Below, one piece after another: positions 57,570-64,000 of a stretch of 64,000 nucleotides of DNA. Position numbers and translations under genes: made by a program. The stretch covers positions 52,406 to 116,405 of the forward strand of contig JAFYYA010000014.1 in NCBI GenBank assembly GCA_017557785.1. The letters are read 5' to 3'. Source of the stretch: Salinivirgaceae bacterium (GTDB taxonomy: Bacteria > Bacteroidota > Bacteroidia > Bacteroidales > SZUA-534). The notes under the pieces were generated by a model. The model did no database searches. It saw only the letters and a program-made list of their open reading frames with translations, and was not told the DNA's origin. Numbering within the stretch: the stretch's first letter is position 1; each line of letters opens with the position of its first letter.

Positions 57570-59870
57570 CTACTCCACCACCTGTAATTTGGCAAACTTC
57601 AGCAGCAGTTTTTTCTCGCCTGCTTTCGGGAAGAAAATTATGGCCGCGCGGCTGTCGGCATTGCCATCCATACGAAGAACCTTGCCTTGCCCGAACTGCT
57701 GGTGCAGCACGGTGACTCCAGGCCGTATGCTGTCGATGGGCGAAGGCTGAATGCCTGACGGCTGGCTGGATTGTCCGCGCAACTGTTGCAAGCGGCGCTG
57801 TGCGGCGAATGATGCACCTGTCGGAATTTTTGTCTGCCCGAACGATGATGAACCAAACGATGATGAACCGAATGTTGCACGCTGCGCACCACCTACCGCA
57901 CCCGAGACCACAGTCATATATTGCGGGTCGATGTCTTTGATGAATCGGCTCGGTGTTACCTGCTCCCGAGCGCCGCCGTATTTGGCTCGGCTGCGGCAGT
58001 AGGAAACGGTAACCTGCTGCATGGCCCGCGTGAGCGCAACGTAAAACAAGCGCCGCTCCTCCTCCAACTCGTGCTGACTGTAAACCGACATTGACGACGG
58101 AAACAGACCTTCCTCCACACCTACTATATATACATACGGGAATTCCAAACCTTTGGCCGAATGAATGGTCATCAGTGTGATGCTGTCCATGCTTTCTGTC
58201 TTGCGGTTGTCCTGGTCGGTTATGAGCGCAACATTCTCAAGGAATCCAACCAGACGCGGACTCTCGCCTTCTTTATAATTGGCTGCCACATAGTCGCTTA
58301 TGCCGCGCAAGAGTTCTTCGATATTTTCAAGACGGCTGCGGTCATCGGGGTCGTCAGAATTTTGGTATTCGTTCTTAATACCCACGGTATCAATAATTTC
58401 ACGAGCCATATCGTAAGCGTCAACCTTGTCGAGCATCGGAACGAATTTACCAATCAGTTCGGTGAATCCTGCAACTTTGGCAACCGTTCCGCGATTGAGC
58501 CCTGCCACTGCCAACAACTCTGGATTGGTCACAACCGTCCACATGCTGCAATTGTTGGCATTGGCTGTCGCGCTGATTTTCTCAACAGTGGTCTCGCCAA
58601 TTCCGCGTGCGGGATAGTTGATGACACGGCGCAGTGCTTCATCATCGTTATTATTGACAATCAGACGCATATAAGCGATGGCGTCTTTCACTTCCTTGCG
58701 TTGGTAGAACGACTGTCCGCCGTAAATCTTATACGGGAAATTGCGTTTGCGCAAGGCTTCTTCAAAGGTTCGGCTCTGCGCGTTGGTGCGGTACAAGATG
58801 GCGAAATCGCTGTAGTGGCAATGTTTGTTGGCAATTTTGGCGAAAATGTCGCCCACAACGTTGTAACTCTCTTCAATATCAGTCATTGCGGCCATGACAC
58901 GCACAGGGTCGCCTTCGTCCTTTTCTGAAAAAACATCTTTCGGAATCTGATGTTCATTCTTCTTAATCAGGCTGTTAGCCGCCGAAACAATGTTCTGCGT
59001 CGAGCGATAGTTCTGCTCAAGTTTGAACAATCGGCACTGCGGATAGTCGTTTCGGAAATTCAGAATGTTCTCAATTTTCGCGCCACGGAACGAGTAGATG
59101 CTCTGCGCATCGTCGCCCACAACGCAGATGTTCTGATGCTGCTGCGCCAATTTCTTGATTATCAGATATTGTGCGTAATTGGTATCTTGATACTCATCGA
59201 CCAAAATATATTTGAACCGCTGCTGATACTTGTCGAGCACGGCAGGATTGTCGCGGAAAAGAATGTTTGTATTAAGCAGCAAATCGTCGAAATCCATTGC
59301 CGACGCTTGACGGCAGCGTGCCACGTAACGTTCATATATTGTGGCGATTAACGGCATACGGTTGGCATTGTCGGTAGCCATCAGTTCGGTGCTGGCCTTG
59401 TAGGTATCAGGCGTGACCAGATTGTTTTTGGCCATCGATATGCGGTTGGCGATGTGGTTGGGCTTGTAAACCTTGTCATCGAGACGCATCTCCTTGATAA
59501 TGGACTTGATAAGGCTTTTCGAATCGGTGGTGTCGTAGATGGTGTACGCCGAAGGGAAACCAAGACAGGCACTCTCCATGCGCAGAATATGGCTGAAGAT
59601 GGAATGGAACGTGCCCATGACAAGCGACTGCGCGTCAGAGCCCGCGACCAGCGACTCAATACGCGACTGCATCTCGCGCGCGGCCTTGTTGGTGAAGGTC
59701 AGAGCAAGAATGTTCCACGGTTTCACGCCGTTGGCAAGCAGGTGGGCAATGCGGTAGGTTAGCACGCGCGTCTTGCCCGAACCAGCACCTGCCACAATCA
59801 GGCACGGGCCTTGCGTGGCCTGCACTGCGGCTCGCTGCACATCGTTAAGTTGGTCGAGATAGTTCTGCAT
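57570..59870 (-). CDS. ATP-dependent DNA helicase UvrD/PcrA
   Basis: A superfamily 1A 3'>5' helicase of 766 residues, cytosolic, acting in nucleotide excision and mismatch repair and in clearing stalled polymerase. Motif I is VAGAGSGKTRV near residue 27, motif II VDEYQDTN, motif III GDDAQSIYSFRGA, motif IV region LEQNYRST, motif V TIHSAKGLEFPYV and VALTRA. The tail carries the PcrA-type VLHQQFGQGKVLRM segment. The ATG at 59870 gives MQNYLDQLND and the normal UvrD start; the extension to 59948 has no match. It is divergent from the T9SS type B gene, with an 8-bp inverted repeat between them. Confidence 0.95.
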   Translation of the reverse strand: MQNYLDQLNDVQRAAVQATQGPCLIVAGAGSGKTRVLTYRIAHLLANGVKPWNILALTFTNKAAREMQSRIESLVAGSDAQSLVMGTFHSIFSHILRMESACLGFPSAYTIYDTTDSKSLIKSIIKEMRLDDKVYKPNHIANRISMAKNNLVTPDTYKASTELMATDNANRMPLIATIYERYVARCRQASAMDFDDLLLNTNILFRDNPAVLDKYQQRFKYILVDEYQDTNYAQYLIIKKLAQQHQNICVVGDDAQSIYSFRGAKIENILNFRNDYPQCRLFKLEQNYRSTQNIVSAANSLIKKNEHQIPKDVFSEKDEGDPVRVMAAMTDIEESYNVVGDIFAKIANKHCHYSDFAILYRTNAQSRTFEEALRKRNFPYKIYGGQSFYQRKEVKDAIAYMRLIVNNNDDEALRRVINYPARGIGETTVEKISATANANNCSMWTVVTNPELLAVAGLNRGTVAKVAGFTELIGKFVPMLDKVDAYDMAREIIDTVGIKNEYQNSDDPDDRSRLENIEELLRGISDYVAANYKEGESPRLVGFLENVALITDQDNRKTESMDSITLMTIHSAKGLEFPYVYIVGVEEGLFPSSMSVYSQHELEEERRLFYVALTRAMQQVTVSYCRSRAKYGGAREQVTPSRFIKDIDPQYMTVVSGAVGGAQRATFGSSSFGSSSFGQTKIPTGASFAAQRRLQQLRGQSSQPSGIQPSPIDSIRPGVTVLHQQFGQGKVLRMDGNADSRAAIIFFPKAGEKKLLLKFAKLQVVE

Positions 59871-59951
59871 TTCTTCAGTTTCAATCGTCGGCAAATTACC
59901 GCAAAAAAGTTGAGAGAAACGGAATGTCGGCGACTTAGTTTTTAACAAAAC

Positions 59952-59971
59952 GGCAAATCACGCGATTTGCC
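59952..59971. other. Perfect inverted repeat between the divergent uvrD and T9SS protein genes
   Basis: GGCAAATC (59952-59959) and GATTTGCC (59964-59971) form an 8-bp stem with a 4-nt loop. It lies 80 bp before uvrD and 61 bp before the plus-strand ATG, in the shared 162-bp control region, so it could be an operator or a leader hairpin. Confidence 0.5.
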
Positions 59972-60032
59972 TAATTTTATATAATATTGCGCTCGATTTT
60001 TGAGTTATTGCTATCGACAGATTTTTATCAAG

Positions 60033-61424
60033 ATGACAAAACGCGGACCATCAATTTTGCTGCTCGCCGGCCTGATTCTTTGGGGCGGCAGTGCCTTTTC
60101 GCAAATAACGGCCAACGCCAGCAGGTCCGACACCACCACCTACAAAACCGACTCGATTGCCAACGACCCGATTTTCGTCTACTACTCCGACCCGCGCGGA
60201 TTCAACACCACAGGCACTCTTACAGCATCGGTGCCCGACAGCACAAACCTGACTTTCAGTTGGTTCAGTTACAACGAGCGGACTTCGAAATTCGACATCG
60301 CACTGAAAACCGAAAGCGGCGTGGCCGAATCGACCAAGGATAACTGCACGCAAGGCGGCTACATGGTGGCCATCAGCAACAGCCAAAATACATGGGACAC
60401 AGCATTTTACGCATGGGTTTTCCAGAATGAGTTCAATGTGAGCGCCATAAACGTCTACAACTCCACCTGCGAACTGATGGAACTGCACACATCGATGGCC
60501 TACGACGAAGAATTTGAATACTACGACCGTGTGAGCGGCAAGCCCCTAACCTATTTCAGTGACAACGTGAAGTTTATGAAATATCGATGGGAAGCCACAC
60601 CGCAAGGCGCAACAATTCCGTCGGTGAAAAATCCCGTTTTCGAAGCACCCACAAAACCAACGGTTTACAAACTGACAGTTGAAGACTCGCACGGCGAGAG
60701 CCGCACAAAGAAACTCGAGATTGAAGAAGGCGACGACAACGGCGACGGCAACGTCTATCTGAAAGCCGTGAAAGCCAAATTCGCGGCCAGCCGCAGTTTT
60801 GTACCGGCTGAAGAAACCGACAGCAGCGGCCAGGCTCCGCTGTTTGTGCAGTTTATCGACAGTTCGGAAAATGCCACCGAATGGTCGTGGTATTTCTATA
60901 AGCCTATCGACCAGCGTGTTTTGGAAGTCGACTCGCTGATGACAGACACCATCACAACGCAGTATCTGCCCGACTCGATTCTGTACAGAAGACCGAACGA
61001 AAAATACGGCTACGATGTGGCTTTGATGGTGAAAGGCCCTGTCTACATCGTCGACGGCGAGCAGCACCAATGCATCGACCGCCTGCTGAAAGAAGAATAC
61101 ATCAACGTCGATTCATCGTTCATCGCCAAGAATCCTGACATCCCGAATGCCTTCACACCAGGCGGCGCCAACCCTGTGTTCAAATTCACTGATGAGACAA
61201 TGCCGAAATCAATCCGCCACTTCGAAATCAAGATTTACGACCGTTGGGGCATGAGAATCTACAGTTACGAAGACAACGATGGCAGTTGGGAAGGTTGGGA
61301 CGGCAAGACATTCGGCTTTGGCGACGCGCCCGCAGGCGTCTACTTCTACACCATCTACGCCGAAGGTTGGAACGACGAAAAATTCCGCCGCAAAGGGTAC
61401 GTGCATTTGTTCAGGAAGAAGTAG
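60033..61424 (+). CDS. Secreted surface protein with a T9SS type B (gliding-motility-type) C-terminal domain
   Basis: A 463-residue protein. The signal peptide ends GGSAFSQ; the ATG at 60033 is chosen because the extension to 60000 would put polar residues before the signal. The body has PKD/Ig-like beta domains (YRWEATPQGATIPSV with TKPTVYKLTVED, and PLFVQFIDSSENATEWSW). The last 85 residues are a type B sorting domain (CHU_C): IPNAFTPGGANPVFKF, FEIKIYDRWGMRIYSYED, WEGWDGKTFGFGDAPAGVY and KGYVHLFRK. Such proteins leave through T9SS and often form surface adhesins. Single gene unit; short-period repeats follow. Confidence 0.9.
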   Translation: MTKRGPSILLLAGLILWGGSAFSQITANASRSDTTTYKTDSIANDPIFVYYSDPRGFNTTGTLTASVPDSTNLTFSWFSYNERTSKFDIALKTESGVAESTKDNCTQGGYMVAISNSQNTWDTAFYAWVFQNEFNVSAINVYNSTCELMELHTSMAYDEEFEYYDRVSGKPLTYFSDNVKFMKYRWEATPQGATIPSVKNPVFEAPTKPTVYKLTVEDSHGESRTKKLEIEEGDDNGDGNVYLKAVKAKFAASRSFVPAEETDSSGQAPLFVQFIDSSENATEWSWYFYKPIDQRVLEVDSLMTDTITTQYLPDSILYRRPNEKYGYDVALMVKGPVYIVDGEQHQCIDRLLKEEYINVDSSFIAKNPDIPNAFTPGGANPVFKFTDETMPKSIRHFEIKIYDRWGMRIYSYEDNDGSWEGWDGKTFGFGDAPAGVYFYTIYAEGWNDEKFRRKGYVHLFRKK

Positions 61425-61435
61425 ACTTCGGGACA

Positions 61436-61532
61436 AAAGACCACGGACAACAGACTTCGGACTATAAGATTGGTGAATCGGATAATCGGTGAACTGGTAA
61501 ATCGTAATTCGTAATTCAGAATTCGTAATTTA
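61436..61532. repeat. Degenerate short-period intergenic repeats
   Basis: The 112-bp convergent gap between the T9SS protein gene and murF-alr holds GACTTCGG/GACCACGG/GACAACAG words, then GAATCGGATAATCGGTGAAC, then CGTAATTCGTAATTCAGAATTCGTAATTT. The last is the inverse of the GAATTACG family at 926-955 and 11390-11410. Confidence 0.6.
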
Positions 61533-61536
61533 TCCC

Positions 61537-63999
61537 CTATTCATACTGATACGTCCGTTTCACGCGACGTGAGATGCCAGTCAGCACCTCGTATGGAATG
61601 GTGTTCATCCATTCGGCCACTTGCGTGATAGGCAGGTTCTTGCCGAAAATCTCAACCGGGTCGCCTTCGTGCGCATCAAGACCAGTAACATCAACCATAC
61701 AAATGTCCATACAGATGTTACCAACAATCGGCACCAGATGACCTTTGTACCAGAGTTTGCCGTTGCCGTTGCCCAGACAGCGGCGCAAACCGTCGGCGTA
61801 ACCAATTGGCACTGTAGCTATTTCCGAATCACGAGTCAACTTGCCGCGACGGCTGTAACCTACAGTGGTTCCTGCTTTCAAGTGCTTGATTTGTGCCAGC
61901 GAACTTGTCAGTGTTGCAATGGGCTGAAGCTGCGCACCAGCCACGCTCAAGCCGTATAGACCGATGCCCAAGCGCACCATATCGTACTGCCATTTGTCCG
62001 CAAAACGCTCAATGCCAGCCGAGTTAAGTATGTGACGCTTAATCGGATAGTCCATTTGTGCCATTATCGCACTGCTCATCGTCTCGAAAGTGTTCAACTG
62101 CGACAGCGTGTAATCATCTTGGTCGTACTCGTCGGCGGTGGCAAGGTGCGAGAATATTGTTTTGATTTTCAAGCCTTTCGAATTACGAATAGCTTCAATC
62201 ACATTGTCGGTATCGTCGGGCATAAAGCCGGAACGGTGCATTCCTGTGTCGAGTTTCAAGTGGATTGGATAATCGGTCTGTCCCGCGTCGAGCACTGCCT
62301 GATTGAAAGTACTGAGCGTCACATAGTTATAAATTTCAGGCTCGAGCCGATACTCAATCATTTGCGCAAAACTCTCACGTTCGGGGTTCAGTACCAAAAT
62401 TGGGATGTGGATACCGTCACGGCGCAGTTCGACGCCTTCGTCAGCAAAGGCCACGGCAATCATTGCAACTCGCTGATACTGACAGAGATTGGCAATTTCG
62501 TGCGTACCGCTTCCGTAGGCAAAAGCCTTCAGCATACAGCACATTTCAGTTGTTGGTTTCAGCAAACTCTTGAAATAGTTCAAGTTATGTTCCATTGCCG
62601 ACAGGTCGATGGACATCACCGTCTGGTGCGACTGCTTTTGCAAAACCGACGATATGCGCTCGAATCCGAACGAACGGGCGCCCTTCAGCAACACCGATGA
62701 GTTCTGTATCTTGCTGAAATCGAAGTGATCAAGGAAATCTTGAGTCGATGCAAAGAAATCTTTTCGAAGGTCGAAGAAGTTCGAGAACGACCTGATGTCG
62801 GAACCGATGCCAATCAGTCGGTCAACGTTCTTCTGCCTGATTAGCACTGCAATGTGATGGTACAAATCGCTTTTGGTGTAACCACTTTGCTCTATATCGC
62901 TCAAAATCAATATCTTTTGCGGATGCTGATTTTGCACGCTCAAGTAATCGAGCGCAATGCGCAGCGATTCCATATCGCAGTTGTAGCTGTCGTTGATTAT
63001 CGAGCAATTGTTGTTACCTTCCTTCAACTCAAGGCGCATCGCAATTGGCTCAATTGTCGCCAATCGTTGGATAATCAATTGGTTATCGTAGCCAAACACA
63101 AGCATCAGCGACCACACTTGCAAAGCATTCTCAACCGAAGCCTTGTCGGCAAACGGAATCTGCGCAGCAAAGCGCTCGTTGTTGTACATTGCGTGGATTG
63201 TAGCACTTGTAGGTTGATAATCAACCGATTCGACGTACAAATTGACATCGGGCATTGTTCCCCACGTAAAGAGTTTGGTTTCGGGGCTGACCGTCGCCTT
63301 GATTTTCTCACGAACAAGCTGATTGTCAGCGCCAAAAATCAGCACTTTCACATTCTTGAATAGTTTCAACTTCTCATTCAGTTTCTGCTCAATACTGGTG
63401 AAATTTTCCTGATGGGCGTCGCCGATGTTGGTGAAAATGCCAATGTCGGGCTTGATGATGTTTTCGAGCGCGTCCATCTCGCCTGGCTGCGATATTCCTG
63501 CTTCGAAAATGCCCAGATTGTTGTCGGGTTGAAGCAACCAAACCGAAAGTGGAACGCCAATCTGACTATTGTAACTTTTTGGATTACGGGCAATTAACTT
63601 TTCGGGCGCAAGACATTTGCAAGCCCACTCTTTGACAATTGTCTTACCATTGCTACCTGTGATTCCCACAACAGGCATAGTCATTTTACTGCGGTGCCAG
63701 CTAACCAACTGATGAAGAGCTTTCAGCGTGTCTTCAACCACAATAAAATTGGCATATTGGTAGTTTTCAGGCGATTGCGGCAGATTATCGACAACAAAAT
63801 TGCGCACCCCGGCCTTGTAGAGTTCGGGGATGAAGCGGTGACCGTCGTTGCGGGTACCTTTGAGCGCGAAAAACAGGCTCTCGCGGGCAAAAACAACCTT
63901 GCGGCTGTCAATCAAAATGTGCGATACGTTACCGCCCGAGCCGCGTGTTAGCTTGCCGCCAATCACTGCGGCGATGTCGCCGATAGAATAACTTGCCAT
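61537..63999 (-). CDS. Bifunctional UDP-N-acetylmuramoyl-tripeptide-D-alanyl-D-alanine ligase / alanine racemase (MurF-Alr fusion)
   Basis: An 820-residue fusion that makes D-alanine and also adds D-Ala-D-Ala to the muropeptide. Residues 1-455 are MurF, with the ATP motif GITGSNGKT (112-120), EAGISQPGEMD and INDSYNCDMESLRIAL. Residues about 460-820 are alanine racemase, with MSIDLSAMEHNLNYF, the PLP lysine Lys491 in CMLKAFAYGSG, LKLDTGMHRSGF, and TVGYSRRGKL carrying the Tyr base. In many MurF-Alr fusions the MurF part is thought to be intact; all motifs look complete here. The gene starts at the last ATG of the window, so it is complete. Such fusions are typical of Bacteroidota. Confidence 0.95.
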   Translation of the reverse strand: MASYSIGDIAAVIGGKLTRGSGGNVSHILIDSRKVVFARESLFFALKGTRNDGHRFIPELYKAGVRNFVVDNLPQSPENYQYANFIVVEDTLKALHQLVSWHRSKMTMPVVGITGSNGKTIVKEWACKCLAPEKLIARNPKSYNSQIGVPLSVWLLQPDNNLGIFEAGISQPGEMDALENIIKPDIGIFTNIGDAHQENFTSIEQKLNEKLKLFKNVKVLIFGADNQLVREKIKATVSPETKLFTWGTMPDVNLYVESVDYQPTSATIHAMYNNERFAAQIPFADKASVENALQVWSLMLVFGYDNQLIIQRLATIEPIAMRLELKEGNNNCSIINDSYNCDMESLRIALDYLSVQNQHPQKILILSDIEQSGYTKSDLYHHIAVLIRQKNVDRLIGIGSDIRSFSNFFDLRKDFFASTQDFLDHFDFSKIQNSSVLLKGARSFGFERISSVLQKQSHQTVMSIDLSAMEHNLNYFKSLLKPTTEMCCMLKAFAYGSGTHEIANLCQYQRVAMIAVAFADEGVELRRDGIHIPILVLNPERESFAQMIEYRLEPEIYNYVTLSTFNQAVLDAGQTDYPIHLKLDTGMHRSGFMPDDTDNVIEAIRNSKGLKIKTIFSHLATADEYDQDDYTLSQLNTFETMSSAIMAQMDYPIKRHILNSAGIERFADKWQYDMVRLGIGLYGLSVAGAQLQPIATLTSSLAQIKHLKAGTTVGYSRRGKLTRDSEIATVPIGYADGLRRCLGNGNGKLWYKGHLVPIVGNICMDICMVDVTGLDAHEGDPVEIFGKNLPITQVAEWMNTIPYEVLTGISRRVKRTYQYE

Positions 64000-64000
64000 A

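Noticed and set aside
1-64000. CRISPR arrays, tRNA, rRNA, insertion sequences and integrases
   Set aside because: No regular 24-40 bp repeat-spacer pattern, no cloverleaf-type sequence recognised by eye, and no transposase or integrase motif in any translated frame. A tRNAscan and ISfinder search would settle this.

Overview
The window is chromosomal DNA from a member of the Bacteroidales (phylum Bacteroidota). The evidence is a SusC/SusD pair, proteins with type IX secretion (T9SS) type A and type B C-terminal sorting domains, a fused MurF-alanine racemase, an UpxY-like NusG paralogue heading a capsule operon, and promoter candidates of the Bacteroidota TAnnTTTG type. The genus cannot be fixed from the sequence. 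No rRNA, tRNA, CRISPR array, transposase or integrase was recognised.

Layout. 1-16.5 kb is a mostly housekeeping block: 3'-truncated-at-the-window-edge purT; a minus-strand run pfkB-like kinase > DUF4268 protein > PIF1-like helicase > lipoprotein > xseA > lipoprotein; phosphohexomutase; rfbD; proC; two secreted surface proteins (one with a T9SS tail, one an apparent mosaic); a LOG-family protein and ribBA. 16.6-19.3 kb is one large secreted protein of unknown function.

19.5-48.7 kb is a single co-directional minus-strand polysaccharide locus of about 29 kb. Read in the direction of transcription it runs: upxY-like antiterminator, PglE-like aminotransferase, unknown 193-aa protein, glycosyltransferase, UDP-galactopyranose-mutase-like flavoprotein, Wzx flippase, membrane acyltransferase, ATP-grasp ligase, NeuD/PglD-like acyltransferase, WecE-like transaminase, glycosyltransferase, hexapeptide acyltransferase, two WbsX proteins, wecB, glycosyltransferase, EpsG-like polymerase, glycosyltransferase, LicD-family transferase, glycosyltransferase, DegT aminotransferase, initiating sugar-phosphate transferase, O-antigen-ligase-like protein with an inserted carbohydrate-binding-like module, yraN copy 2, a cytidylyltransferase-PEP mutase fusion, phosphonoacetaldehyde reductase, phosphonopyruvate decarboxylase, yraN copy 1, and a decayed copy of the ligase 3' end. 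The central part is visibly AT-rich (18 G+C of 60 at 30121-30180, against 31 of 60 at 8041-8100), as expected for a horizontally exchanged capsule locus.

How the genes fit together. PEP mutase makes phosphonopyruvate, the decarboxylase gives phosphonoacetaldehyde and the reductase gives 2-hydroxyethylphosphonate. The nucleotidyltransferase domain fused to the mutase would activate the phosphonate as a CMP ester, and the LicD protein is the candidate to transfer it to the glycan. The locus therefore looks like a phosphonate-decorated surface polysaccharide pathway (phosphonoglycan), with hydroxyethylphosphonate rather than the aminoethylphosphonate known from Bacteroides capsules. A second theme is a 4-amino-4,6-dideoxyhexose branch (WecE-like, NeuD-like acyltransferase, ATP-grasp), suggesting an acylated or aminoacylated amino sugar.

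48.9-64 kb is flanking DNA: an M16 metalloprotease, a SusC-SusD-lipoprotein import operon, uvrD/pcrA, a T9SS type B surface protein and the murF-alr fusion. Intergenic gaps outside the glycan locus carry degenerate 7-8 bp period repeats.
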